64,000 bases of DNA from an uncultured Alphaproteobacteria bacterium. GTDB lineage: Bacteria; Pseudomonadota; Alphaproteobacteria; HIMB59; GCA-002718135. The position numbers were made by a program, and so were the translations under genes. The DNA lies in NCBI GenBank assembly GCA_902595425.1, contig CACJPV010000001.1:248001-312000 (forward strand), read 5' to 3'. Of the stretch, positions 52,962 through 63,406 are shown in pieces. Position 1 is the stretch's first letter. Each line of letters begins with the position of its first letter. The notes below the pieces were generated by a model. The model was not told the DNA's origin, did no database searches, and worked only from the letters and a program-made list of their open reading frames with translations.

Positions 52962-54215
52962 CTAATTTATGCGTGCCTGAATTTGTTCTACTTTTTCTAA
53001 ATTTTTTATTGGTCCGATACTAGAGATTGTTATTGGTCCGTTGACAATTTGTTTTGCTATTTTTTCAACAGATTGTTTTGATACAGCATTAATTTTTTCA
53101 AGGGTTTCAGCAGGTTCTATCACGCGATCAAAAACTAATAACTGACGTGCAGCACTTTCACAACGCCTAAAGGCACTTTCTCTGCCCATCATTAAACTTG
53201 CTTTAAGCTGAGCTTTACCTCTTTTTATTTCTTTTTCTGAAATTGAACTTGGACTTTTATTTAATTCATTACATAAAACAGGAATTAATTCATTGATTTG
53301 ATTATCTCCAGTACCACAATAAATTCCAAACATCCCTGTATCTGTATAGGCAGAGCTAAAAGAAGATATTCCGTAAACAAGACCTCTTTTTTCTCTAATT
53401 TCTTGAAATAATCTTGAAGACATACCACCTCCCAATAATGATGAGAATACTAAGAGCGAATAATAATCGTCATGATGATAATCAATCCCTTCAAAACCTA
53501 AGAGTAAATGAATTTGTTCTAATTTTTTTTCTTCACGGTATTCACCGGAAACATAATTTGCTTTCTCTCGGTTCTTTGAATTTCCTAATGGAAGTTTTGT
53601 GCAAGATTTTTTAATCATTTCAACAAATTCATCGTGATTGATTTTTCCAGCAGCACTAATAACCATTTTTTTTGGATTATAATTATTAGTCATAAAGCTT
53701 CTTACTTCATCTCGAGAAATATTTTTTATAATATCAGTTTTTCCTAAAATAGATCGTCCCATGGGTTGTTGTGGAAATGCTTTTTCTTGCCAATAATCAA
53801 ATATCATATCATCAGGAGTATCTAAATACATTCCTATTTCCTGAATAATAACACCGCGCTCACGATTAAGCTCATCTTCTGCAAAAGTAGAATTTTGTAA
53901 AATATCCGTAAGAATATCAACGCCATAATGCAGATCATCGGCAAGTAATTTTACATAATAAGCTGTTATTTCTTTTGAGGTATATGCATTGATATCACCG
54001 CCAACATTTTCAATGGTTTCAGCTATTTGAAGAGCACTCTTAGTTGTTGTGCCTTTAAATGCCATGTGTTCCAAAAGGTGCGCAACTCCGTTGATTGATT
54101 CAACTTCATCTCTTCCTCCAACAGCATTCCAGATACCCATAGAAACTGTCTCTAGACCAGGCATATTTTGAGTAACAACTCTTAGGCCGTTTTCAAGTTC
54201 AGTAATTTTTTGCAT
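52962..54215 (-). CDS. M16-family zinc peptidase (processing-peptidase-like)
   Basis: A 417-residue metallopeptidase with the inverted zinc motif H-x-x-E-H in VAHLLEHMAFKGTTTKS (about 44-60, HLLEH at 46-50) and a downstream Glu in the helix after ITAYYVKLLADDL. GGGMSSRLFQEIREKRGLVYGISS is the glycine-rich block of the M16B group, close to mitochondrial processing peptidase beta. It begins 1 base after thrC ends, the usual alphaproteobacterial thrC-M16 pair. Confidence 0.94.
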   Translation of the reverse strand: MQKITELENGLRVVTQNMPGLETVSMGIWNAVGGRDEVESINGVAHLLEHMAFKGTTTKSALQIAETIENVGGDINAYTSKEITAYYVKLLADDLHYGVDILTDILQNSTFAEDELNRERGVIIQEIGMYLDTPDDMIFDYWQEKAFPQQPMGRSILGKTDIIKNISRDEVRSFMTNNYNPKKMVISAAGKINHDEFVEMIKKSCTKLPLGNSKNREKANYVSGEYREEKKLEQIHLLLGFEGIDYHHDDYYSLLVFSSLLGGGMSSRLFQEIREKRGLVYGISSFSSAYTDTGMFGIYCGTGDNQINELIPVLCNELNKSPSSISEKEIKRGKAQLKASLMMGRESAFRRCESAARQLLVFDRVIEPAETLEKINAVSKQSVEKIAKQIVNGPITISSIGPIKNLEKVEQIQARIN

Positions 54216-54216
54216 T

Positions 54217-55584
54217 TTATAAAGTTGATAAAATTAGTGATTTTAGATTTTCTTTATTATTTTGTAATATAGTCATCTTTTCTTCTTTATCAAAGATTTT
54301 AGACAATTCTTTTGGCAAAACTGCTGGCTTACCTATTGCTTTTTCAATAGCATTGCCAAATTTAGCTGGATGGGCACAAGCTAAACTAACCCACGTTTCA
54401 TTTTTATCATTATTTAACAACACACTTAAACCAGTCGCGGTATGTGGATCAGCCATGTAATCAAATTTATCATTTATTAATTTTATTGTACTTAGAGTCT
54501 TTTCATCATTTACCGCGGTAGTTAAGTAAATAGATTGAAGATCATCCAGAATATCTTTTTCAATGGTATATGATCCATTGTCAGAGAATTCTTGAAACAT
54601 ATCTTTAATTTTTTCACTGTTTCTGTTCGCACTTTCAAATAGTTGTCTTTCAAAATTACTAGAAATTTGTATGTCCATACTTGGACTATATGTTTGTGTA
54701 ACAATATTTTTATTCATTAGGCCTTTGTTAATTGAAGAGTGTAAAATATCATTTTGATTTGTAGTGATATGTAACTTTTGAATTGGTAAACCCATTTTTT
54801 TTGCTACGTTTGCAGAAAAAACATTTCCAAAATTTCCAGAGGGGACAATAAAGTTTATTTCTTCATCATTAATTTGTAGATAAGACCAAAAATAATACAC
54901 GACTTGTGCAATAAGTCTTGCCCAATTAATCGAATTTATAGCAGTCAAAGAAGTGTGTTGCTGCAATTCTTCATCAACAAATAATTCTTTAACAATTTTT
55001 TGGCAATCATCGAAAGTGCCCTCGACTGCAATGTTAAAAATATTTTCATCCAAAACTGAAGTCATTTGTCGTCGCTGCACTTCTGAAACTCTATTATGAG
55101 GATGCAGGATAAACACATTAATATCTTTTTTTCCACGAAAGGCATGAATAGCTGCAGAACCAGTGTCACCGGATGTGGCTCCAAGAACCGTTAATTTTTT
55201 TGATGCATTAGGCAAAGCATATGAAAATAAACTACCTAAAAATTGTAAAGCATAATCTTTAAAAGCAAATGTTGGACCATAAAATAACTCTAAAATATAT
55301 TTATTTTTTTCAATAGATGTAACTGGTGCAATTTTTTCGTGAGCAAAGTTGTTGTACGATTCATTGATAATTTTTTTTAAATCAATTTCAGTAATATCTG
55401 CTTCGACGTAGGGATGAATTATTTGCACTGCGACTTCTTCATAGGATTTATTTTTCAATGCACCTAAATCAACATGTGGCCATTCATGAGGAAGAAATAG
55501 ACCTCCATCTTTTGATAAACCTTGAAATAAAATTTCAAAAAAGGACAATTGAAGACTACTATTTCTTGTACTTAAATACTTCAT
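54217..55584 (-). CDS. thrC: Threonine synthase
   Basis: PLP enzyme converting O-phosphohomoserine to threonine. The 455-residue protein is of the proteobacterial ThrC type: N-terminal MKYLSTR, DGGLFLPHEWP, the PLP Lys in GPTFAFKDYALQFLG (about 101-115), GATSGDTGSAAIHAFRG, VPSGNFGNVFSANVAKKMGLP (phosphate loop) and LACAHPAKFGNAIEKA. Together with thrB at 30218 it completes threonine synthesis from homoserine. Confidence 0.97.
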   Translation of the reverse strand: MKYLSTRNSSLQLSFFEILFQGLSKDGGLFLPHEWPHVDLGALKNKSYEEVAVQIIHPYVEADITEIDLKKIINESYNNFAHEKIAPVTSIEKNKYILELFYGPTFAFKDYALQFLGSLFSYALPNASKKLTVLGATSGDTGSAAIHAFRGKKDINVFILHPHNRVSEVQRRQMTSVLDENIFNIAVEGTFDDCQKIVKELFVDEELQQHTSLTAINSINWARLIAQVVYYFWSYLQINDEEINFIVPSGNFGNVFSANVAKKMGLPIQKLHITTNQNDILHSSINKGLMNKNIVTQTYSPSMDIQISSNFERQLFESANRNSEKIKDMFQEFSDNGSYTIEKDILDDLQSIYLTTAVNDEKTLSTIKLINDKFDYMADPHTATGLSVLLNNDKNETWVSLACAHPAKFGNAIEKAIGKPAVLPKELSKIFDKEEKMTILQNNKENLKSLILSTL

Positions 55585-57063
55585 TTAAAGATAACGGTTT
55601 TTTATATAGTCCATAAAATACTTAGCATTTAATTCTGAATTTGTAACCTGTTGAAGTATCTCATTTGATGAATATAAACTTGCCTTTGTATGTATATTTA
55701 ATTTTAACCATTTGGTTAATTCATTAAAATTACCTTTTTCAATTTGTTGATCTAAATTATTGATATCTTTTCTAACTTGTGATGCTAACTGAGCAGCAGC
55801 CAATGCCCCTAGAGAATAAGTAGGAAAATAACCAAATAAACCCGCATACCAGTGTACATCTTGAAGACAACCATTAGAGTCTTTATCTACTTCTTTGGCA
55901 AATAATCTTTTGTATTCCTGGTTCCATAATTCAGGAATATCTCTCAAATTTATATTATCATTAAATATTTTCTGCTCAAGATTAAAACGTAAAATAACAT
56001 GTAAAGGATATGTAACTTCATCTGACTCAACACGAATATAAGATTTATTCACTCTTGTACCAATTTTATAAATATTATCAGTATTCCAACAAGCTTCAAT
56101 AAAGTTAAAATTATTTTTTAGTACTCCTGATAAAAATTTTTTAAATGCTTTTGATCTTGTAATTTGCATTTCAATAAGCAAAGATTGACTTTCATGCATT
56201 GCCATACCACGTGATTGTCCAGCAGGTTGATATTTCCATTTAGAGGGTAGATTTAATTCATACATTGCGTGACCTGTTTCATGCATTATGCCTTCTAATG
56301 ATGAAAACGGATCTTTTTCATTATATCGCGTTGTGATACGTATATCTTGGTATGCACCCCCACAAAAAGGATGCTGGCTAGTATCCAATCTTCCTCGAGT
56401 AAAATCAAAACCTATTTTTTGCATTAAAAACAATCCAATTTCTTTTTGTTGTTCTTGGCTCATTAAATTATTAATGGGAAGCATCTCTTCATTTTTTTGT
56501 TTTTCTATAATTTGATCAATTAAAGGAGTTAAAAACTTTTCTAGATTATCAAAAATAATTTTAATATCTTTTTCATTTGCTTGAGGTTCAAACTTATTAA
56601 TTAAAGCATCATAAGATGAACAATTAAGTTTTTCTGAGAGGATCAGAGATTCTTCTTTTGTTAACATTACTAGTTCCTCTAAAAATGGTAAAACTGTTTT
56701 AAAATCTGATTTTTTTCGTGCTTCTTCCCAAACACCTTCACATTTAGCTGAAGCAATTGATAATTTTTCTACTAAATGAGAAGGAAGAGAAGAAGACATA
56801 ATATATTCTCTCTCCATTTCACGGAGATTTGCCTTGTTATCATTGTCTAATTGTTCATCTTTTGCTTTATTAATCAAATCACCAACCTGTTTTGAAGATA
56901 TTAATTCATGGCGAACTTTAGAGAGGTATGCTAATTGATCTGCTCTATTTTCACGAGAGTTTTTAGGCATCATGGTCGACATATCCCAGTGTAAAATTCC
57001 CGCAATATCAGAACTTAGCGCAGCATCATGAAATATTTGCTTTAATCTATCGTAGTAGCTCAT
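55585..57063 (-). CDS. M32-family carboxypeptidase (Taq type)
   Basis: A 492-residue metallocarboxypeptidase. The zinc motif H-E-x-x-H is HETGHAMYE (about 257-265), with DIRITTRYNEKDPFSSLEGIMH before and ESQSLLIEMQITRS after (third zinc ligand Glu). ESDEVTYPLHVILRFNLEQ and AGLFGYFPTYSLGALAAAQL are M32 family blocks. Cytosolic, broad-specificity C-terminal peptide trimming. It overlaps the surf1 stop by 4 bases, and thrC begins directly after its stop. Confidence 0.95.
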   Translation of the reverse strand: MSYYDRLKQIFHDAALSSDIAGILHWDMSTMMPKNSRENRADQLAYLSKVRHELISSKQVGDLINKAKDEQLDNDNKANLREMEREYIMSSSLPSHLVEKLSIASAKCEGVWEEARKKSDFKTVLPFLEELVMLTKEESLILSEKLNCSSYDALINKFEPQANEKDIKIIFDNLEKFLTPLIDQIIEKQKNEEMLPINNLMSQEQQKEIGLFLMQKIGFDFTRGRLDTSQHPFCGGAYQDIRITTRYNEKDPFSSLEGIMHETGHAMYELNLPSKWKYQPAGQSRGMAMHESQSLLIEMQITRSKAFKKFLSGVLKNNFNFIEACWNTDNIYKIGTRVNKSYIRVESDEVTYPLHVILRFNLEQKIFNDNINLRDIPELWNQEYKRLFAKEVDKDSNGCLQDVHWYAGLFGYFPTYSLGALAAAQLASQVRKDINNLDQQIEKGNFNELTKWLKLNIHTKASLYSSNEILQQVTNSELNAKYFMDYIKNRYL

Positions 57064-57734
57064 TTATTTTTTTTCAGATAAACTAAAAATAAAACAAAGA
57101 AAGCAAAACTCATCAAAAACCATGTAATCGCATATTGTAGATGATTATTTCTAAAAGAAGGTCTTAGTTCTGAAGGAATAAGAAAAGGCTCCTTAAGGGT
57201 AGACATATTTTTTATAAAATATTCTTTATTTATTTTAATTTTTAAAAATTTTTCAATTTCACTCAAATTATAAGTATACCACTCATTTGAAATAAAATTA
57301 TTTTTAGGTGTAAATAAATTTGCTTTTCGAGGATATCGAATATAGCCAGTTATGTCTTGAGTAAATATTAAGTTGTTTGTTGAAAAATACTCGTGTTTTT
57401 CTTTTGCATACCATCCCTCATCAAAAAGAATATTTTCATCTTCTGAAGTATTGATTATGCTAGCTAATCTGAAGCCACTTTTTCCATTTAATGTTTTTGC
57501 AGGAAAAAAAATTTTATATTTTCTATTTATTTCCCCTTTAAGTTTAACTTTTAAGAATTCAGTTTTATCTGCAATATTTAAATTTACTGCTGGTCTTAAT
57601 GATGCTTCTTCAAATGTTTTTATTAGGTTTTCTTTCCATTCCAATCGAATAAGTTGCCAGATTCCAAGGCCAATGGTTAAGATAATACAAAATAATGTGA
57701 AAATTAAGAACTTATAAGAAGACGATTTAAAAAT
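57060..57734 (-). CDS. SURF1-family cytochrome oxidase assembly protein (probable ATT start)
   Basis: Helps insert heme a into CoxA. The conserved first membrane helix and its motif (IFTLFCIILTIGLGIWQLIRLEWK) lie in frame between the coxC stop (57737-57735) and a TTG at 57644, but this segment contains no ATG, GTG or TTG. I therefore extend the gene to the ATT at 57734, directly after the coxC stop, giving 224 residues with helices near 9-26 and at the C-terminus (ITWFLMSFAFFVLFLVYL). SURF1 blocks GFRLASI, ILFDEGWY and EWYTYNL are present. A start at TTG 57644 would lose helix 1. Confidence 0.82.
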   Translation of the reverse strand: MFKSSSYKFLIFTLFCIILTIGLGIWQLIRLEWKENLIKTFEEASLRPAVNLNIADKTEFLKVKLKGEINRKYKIFFPAKTLNGKSGFRLASIINTSEDENILFDEGWYAKEKHEYFSTNNLIFTQDITGYIRYPRKANLFTPKNNFISNEWYTYNLSEIEKFLKIKINKEYFIKNMSTLKEPFLIPSELRPSFRNNHLQYAITWFLMSFAFFVLFLVYLKKNK

Positions 57735-58580
57735 TTATGCACCCCAAATATAAACACAAACATATAAAAAAAGCCAAACTACATCAACGAAATGCCAATA
57801 CCATGCTGCTGCTTCTAATCCAAAATGTCTTTCAGGTGTCATGTGATTTTTATAAACTCTAAATAAGCAAACTGCTAAAAATGCTGTTCCTACCATGACA
57901 TGAAAACCATGGAAACCTGTTGCCATGTAAAAAACAGAAGGATAAATTCCATCAGTAAACTTGAAGTAATGATGGAATGCTTCATAGTATTCAAAAGCCT
58001 GAAGTAATGTAAAAGCAACTCCTAATCCAACTGTAAGCCATAGAGCTTGAATTGCTTGATCTCGATGTCCTTCCCTAACAGCATGATGAGCCCAAGTACA
58101 TGTAGTTCCAGACATTAATAATATGAGTGTATTCAAGAAAGGAATATCTAATGGATCAAATGTTTTGATGCCTTCAGGAGGCCAAACTCCAACAGCTCCA
58201 TTTGAATCAAAAGTCTCAGCAAATTCTTCAATTGGAAGTTTAGGTGTAAGACTAGCATCAAAAAAAGCCCAGAAAAATGCAACAAAGAACATAACTTCAG
58301 AAGCAATAAATAATGCCATTCCGTATCGCAAACCAAGCTCAACGACAGGAGTGTGCACTTGTTGAAATGTTGACTCTTTTACAACATCTCTCCACCACAA
58401 AAACATTACTGTTAATAAACCAATAGTGCCAAGTATTAATAACCACTTTGTATCGTAGTGCATGTAGAAGACCAGTCCTGCAGCCATTGCTAATCCAGCT
58501 ATAGATGAAAGAAAAGGGAGTGGGCTTGGATCAACTAAATGATAGGGATGTTTTTGTCCTAAAGAAGAATTTTCACTCAT
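57735..58580 (-). CDS. coxC: Cytochrome c oxidase subunit III
   Basis: A 281-residue seven-helix membrane subunit of the aa3-type oxidase: KHPYHLVDPSPLPFL near the N-terminus, GMALFIASEVMFFVAFFWAFFDA (conserved Glu), LLMSGTTCTWAHHAV, FHGFHVMVGTAFL and a final WYWHFVDVVWLFLYVCVYIWG. Its TAA is immediately followed by the surf1 reading frame. Confidence 0.98.
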   Translation of the reverse strand: MSENSSLGQKHPYHLVDPSPLPFLSSIAGLAMAAGLVFYMHYDTKWLLILGTIGLLTVMFLWWRDVVKESTFQQVHTPVVELGLRYGMALFIASEVMFFVAFFWAFFDASLTPKLPIEEFAETFDSNGAVGVWPPEGIKTFDPLDIPFLNTLILLMSGTTCTWAHHAVREGHRDQAIQALWLTVGLGVAFTLLQAFEYYEAFHHYFKFTDGIYPSVFYMATGFHGFHVMVGTAFLAVCLFRVYKNHMTPERHFGLEAAAWYWHFVDVVWLFLYVCVYIWGA

Positions 58581-58588
58581 AAAATTAA

Positions 58589-59107
58589 TTACTCTATATA
58601 TTTAAAAAATGTATATGACAACGTTATCGTATCAATATCTGCCATTCCAGGGTCCTCAGTAATTGCTGGATCAATGTAAAAAACTACAGGCATTTTTACA
58701 GATTGATTTGGCTCAAGTGTTTGTTTTTCAAAACAAAAACATTGTGTCTTAATAAAGTAAGGACCAACCTTTTCAGGAAGGACATTAAATGTCGCAGTGC
58801 CTGAAGTAGTTTCACTAGAAAGATTTGTGGCTTGATATTCAACTAATTTGTTTTCACCTATTTTAAACTCAACGCCTTGAGGTGCTTCAAATGACCAATT
58901 TATACTATCATTTACATCAGCATTAAAATGAAGCTTAATTTCTTGATCAAGGGTAATTGTTGAAATGTTCTCAGAAAAACTCGTTGTTCCTCCATATCCA
59001 GTTACTCGGCAAAATAAATTGTATAATGGTACTGAAAAGGCAACAAGTACAATCATTAAAAAAACTATTGTAAATAGAATAGTTACAGTACGCTGTTGTG
59101 ATGTCAC
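58589..59107 (-). CDS. ctaG: Cytochrome oxidase assembly protein CtaG/Cox11
   Basis: Delivers copper to the CuB site of subunit I. The 172-residue protein has one N-terminal membrane helix (TILFTIVFLMIVLVAFSVPLYNLFCRVTGYGG) and the periplasmic copper domain with CFCFEKQTLEP, the C-x-C copper motif, plus VFYIDPAITEDP. It starts at GTG 59107, right after the stop of the small membrane protein gene. Confidence 0.95.
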   Translation of the reverse strand: MTSQQRTVTILFTIVFLMIVLVAFSVPLYNLFCRVTGYGGTTSFSENISTITLDQEIKLHFNADVNDSINWSFEAPQGVEFKIGENKLVEYQATNLSSETTSGTATFNVLPEKVGPYFIKTQCFCFEKQTLEPNQSVKMPVVFYIDPAITEDPGMADIDTITLSYTFFKYIE

Positions 59108-59215
59108 TTACACTCCAAGTATGTTGGCCTTATACATCGTCCATAAGTAAAAAAAAGCAACTATAGCTAGTAAAATTAACAAAGTAATGAAATTTTTCTT
59201 CTTTGGTTTCTTCAT
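59108..59215 (-). CDS. Small cytochrome-oxidase operon membrane protein (35 aa, CoxF-like position)
   Basis: A 35-residue peptide with a basic N-terminus (MKKPKKKNF), one hydrophobic helix (ITLLILLAIVAFFYLW) and a short tail. The ATG overlaps the ctaB stop as ATGA, and its TAA is followed directly by the GTG of ctaG, so translational coupling on both sides supports it. Short single-helix proteins are found between ctaB and ctaG in other alphaproteobacteria, where they are thought to assist oxidase assembly; the sequence is too short for a firm family call. Confidence 0.75.
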   Translation of the reverse strand: MKKPKKKNFITLLILLAIVAFFYLWTMYKANILGV

Positions 59216-60135
59216 AATAAAATTAAATTATCAATTAAAAGGGCGCTAAATAAACTAAATAAATAAAATATTGTTAATGCAAAAAATCTTAAACCTTCTG
59301 CATTTGGTTGATCTTTTACCTCAACTGATTTTTTTAATTTAAATGCACTTCTGATTAAAATAAAATTCAGGACACTCGCTATAAACAAATAGAGATAGCC
59401 AATAAGATTGCTATAGAAAGGGGCATAACTTAATATTATTAAAACTATTGTATAATAAACAATTTGATTTTTTGTATCAGCAATACTTTTGACATTTGGT
59501 AACATAGGAACTTTTACTTTTTCATAATCATTAAATCTATAAACTGATAATGCCCAAAAGTGAGGTGGGGTCCAAAAAAATATAATCAAAAACATCACAA
59601 TAGGTAAATAACTTATTTCAGGAATAACTGCTGCCCAACCAATAATAGGAGGGATTGCTCCGGCAGCACCACCTATTACTATATTTAATGATGTACTACG
59701 CTTTAACCAAAAAGTATAAATGATTACATAAAATAAAATTGTGAACAAAAGCAAACCTGTTGCAAGAGTGTTGCTTGCGTAATACATTACAATTAGAGAT
59801 AATATGCATGTTAAAATTCCAAAAAATAAAGCTTCATTTTTGGATATAATTCCAAGAGGTATAGGTCTTGTTTTTGTTCTCTCCATACTCTTATCTATAT
59901 CTTCATCAAACCACATATTGATTGCAGCTGATGAACCTGCACCTAAAGTCACAGCTAGCAAAACATAAAAGTAATTTATAGGCATTATGGTTTCAGGAGC
60001 TAACATCATACCAACAAAAGCAGTAAAAATAACAAGGATCATTACCCTTGGTTTCATTAAATAAAAATATCCTTGTAATTTTTTTACAAAAATATTTTCA
60101 CTATAAGTTACTGTAGAAGGGGTGTTATTCACCAA
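59212..60135 (-). CDS. ctaB: Protoheme IX farnesyltransferase (heme O synthase)
   Basis: Farnesylates heme b to heme o for the oxidase. The 307-residue UbiA-superfamily membrane protein has nine hydrophobic helices and the prenyl-diphosphate motifs NMWFDEDIDKSMERTKTRPIP (about 87-107) and YRFNDYEKVKVPMLP (about 210-224), with KPRVMILVIFTAFVGM at the N-terminus. It starts 2 bases after coxA. Confidence 0.96.
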   Translation of the reverse strand: MVNNTPSTVTYSENIFVKKLQGYFYLMKPRVMILVIFTAFVGMMLAPETIMPINYFYVLLAVTLGAGSSAAINMWFDEDIDKSMERTKTRPIPLGIISKNEALFFGILTCILSLIVMYYASNTLATGLLLFTILFYVIIYTFWLKRSTSLNIVIGGAAGAIPPIIGWAAVIPEISYLPIVMFLIIFFWTPPHFWALSVYRFNDYEKVKVPMLPNVKSIADTKNQIVYYTIVLIILSYAPFYSNLIGYLYLFIASVLNFILIRSAFKLKKSVEVKDQPNAEGLRFFALTIFYLFSLFSALLIDNLILL

Positions 60136-60137
60136 AT

Positions 60138-61748
<1,611 letters not shown>

Positions 61749-62549
61749 CTATTTCGATGATGCAATTGTTCTATTATTTAATGTAGCAAATTCATTTTTG
61801 GCTTCATTAAGCCAAGCATAAAACTCATTTTCAGTGACCGCCTCAATCACTATAGGCATATATCCATGACCATTACCACAAATCTCTGAACATTGACCTC
61901 TATAAATTCCTGGTCTATCTATTCTCATCCAAGTTTCATTAAGTCTTCCTGGTACTGCATCTTTTTTAACTCCAAGTGCGGGCATTGCAAAACTATGCAA
62001 CACATCTCCTGCTGTTACAAGAACATGAATATTTTTATTAACAGGTAAAACTAGTTTATTATCAACTGTTAACAATCTAGGCTCTCCTTCTTTTAAATCT
62101 TCATCAGGAACCAAGTAACTCTCAAAAGACAAATCATCATGTTCAGGGTACTGATATTCCCAGTACCATTGATGCCCTATAACTTTAATGGTCATATCAA
62201 CTTCAGGAATAACATCTTGCTCATATACTAATTTGAAAGATGGTACCGCCATTACAATAAGAATCAAAACAGGGATTGCTGTCCATAGTGTTTCCAAAAG
62301 TGCGTTATGACTTCTTTTTGATGGGTTAGGATTAGCACTTTTTCTAAATCGAATAGCAACATATATTATTAAAATTAAAACAAAAATTGTTATTGCTGTC
62401 ATCATAATCAATACAAAATTATGAAGATCAAATATATTTTGCATAACACCGCTAGCTGGCTCTTGAAAACCAAGTTGCCAGTCAGTTATGCCATTAGCAA
62501 ATGCTGGTAGACTTATAAGCGCTGCAATTGATGTTATGATAAGTTTCAT
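61749..62549 (-). CDS. coxB: Cytochrome c oxidase subunit II
   Basis: Receives electrons from cytochrome c at the CuA centre. The 266-residue protein has a signal peptide (MKLIITSIAALISLPAFA), two membrane helices (about 43-65 and 89-107) and the periplasmic cupredoxin domain with IGHQWYWEYQYPEH and the CuA ligands in ALGVKKDAVPGRLNETW and GQCSEICGNGHGYMPI. First gene of the cox operon; the 61 bases before it up to rsmE contain no clear promoter boxes. Confidence 0.98.
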   Translation of the reverse strand: MKLIITSIAALISLPAFANGITDWQLGFQEPASGVMQNIFDLHNFVLIMMTAITIFVLILIIYVAIRFRKSANPNPSKRSHNALLETLWTAIPVLILIVMAVPSFKLVYEQDVIPEVDMTIKVIGHQWYWEYQYPEHDDLSFESYLVPDEDLKEGEPRLLTVDNKLVLPVNKNIHVLVTAGDVLHSFAMPALGVKKDAVPGRLNETWMRIDRPGIYRGQCSEICGNGHGYMPIVIEAVTENEFYAWLNEAKNEFATLNNRTIASSK

Positions 62550-62610
62550 TTTTGAATGTATATATACTATTTTTTTAAATAAACAGCAGTTTAAGGTGAC
62601 AATATTGTCT

Positions 62611-63363
62611 TTATTTTAGGACAGGTTGTCGCTTATCTACTAAGGATTGTATACAAAAAAGTGAAGAAATAGCAGCGGTATCAGATCTTAAAATTCTTTT
62701 ACCAAGAGTAACGCGCAAAACATTTTTTTCTTTTATAAGTTGATTCTTTTCTTGGTCACTAAAACCACCTTCAGGACCTATGATAACGGCCCATTTTGAA
62801 TAATTAGAAACTTTACTCTTAACCTCTTCATAAATCGAGGGGAGACTTGAATCTGACTCATCACAAAAAACAAGAGCACGGTCACTTGGAAAGTTATTCA
62901 ATAAGGATTTAAGATTAATAATTTTTTCTATTTTTGGTACATCCAGTCTCTCACATTGCTGAGAAGCTTCAATGGCATTTAATTCAAGATTCTTATAATT
63001 TAATTTTTCAAAATTAGAATATTCAGTTATACAGGGAACAAACTTTGATACGCCTAATTCTACAGCTTTTTGTATGGTTATATTTATTCGAAATAGTTTA
63101 ATCGGTGCAAATATTAACCAAATATCTGGTTGAGGCTCAAACCCTCTTATTTTTTTAAGAACTTTAATAGCTATTTTTTCTTTTGAGACTGAAATGATAT
63201 TTGCATGCCACTCACCAGTAATGCCATCAAAAATACTTATTATATCATCTAATTTGACTCTTAATACATTTTTAAGAAAATGAAGCTGCTTTCCTTTGAT
63301 GTAAATCATCAAATTTTTAGAAATTTGCTTTTCGATAAACAATCGGGTTTTAGACTTTTTCAT
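62611..63363 (-). CDS. rsmE: 16S rRNA m3U1498 methyltransferase RsmE
   Basis: A SPOUT methyltransferase of 250 residues that methylates U1498 of 16S rRNA. An N-terminal PUA-like domain (QLHFLKNVLRVKLDDIISIFDGITGEW) precedes the knotted C-terminal domain with WAVIIGPEGGFSDQEKNQLI and RVTLGKRILRSDTAAI, the two RsmE signatures. Divergent from ubiA with a 43-base gap. Confidence 0.96.
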   Translation of the reverse strand: MKKSKTRLFIEKQISKNLMIYIKGKQLHFLKNVLRVKLDDIISIFDGITGEWHANIISVSKEKIAIKVLKKIRGFEPQPDIWLIFAPIKLFRINITIQKAVELGVSKFVPCITEYSNFEKLNYKNLELNAIEASQQCERLDVPKIEKIINLKSLLNNFPSDRALVFCDESDSSLPSIYEEVKSKVSNYSKWAVIIGPEGGFSDQEKNQLIKEKNVLRVTLGKRILRSDTAAISSLFCIQSLVDKRQPVLK

Positions 63364-63406
63364 AACAATAGTTTATTAGTAATTTTACTATAATCTTTAT
63401 ATCAAG

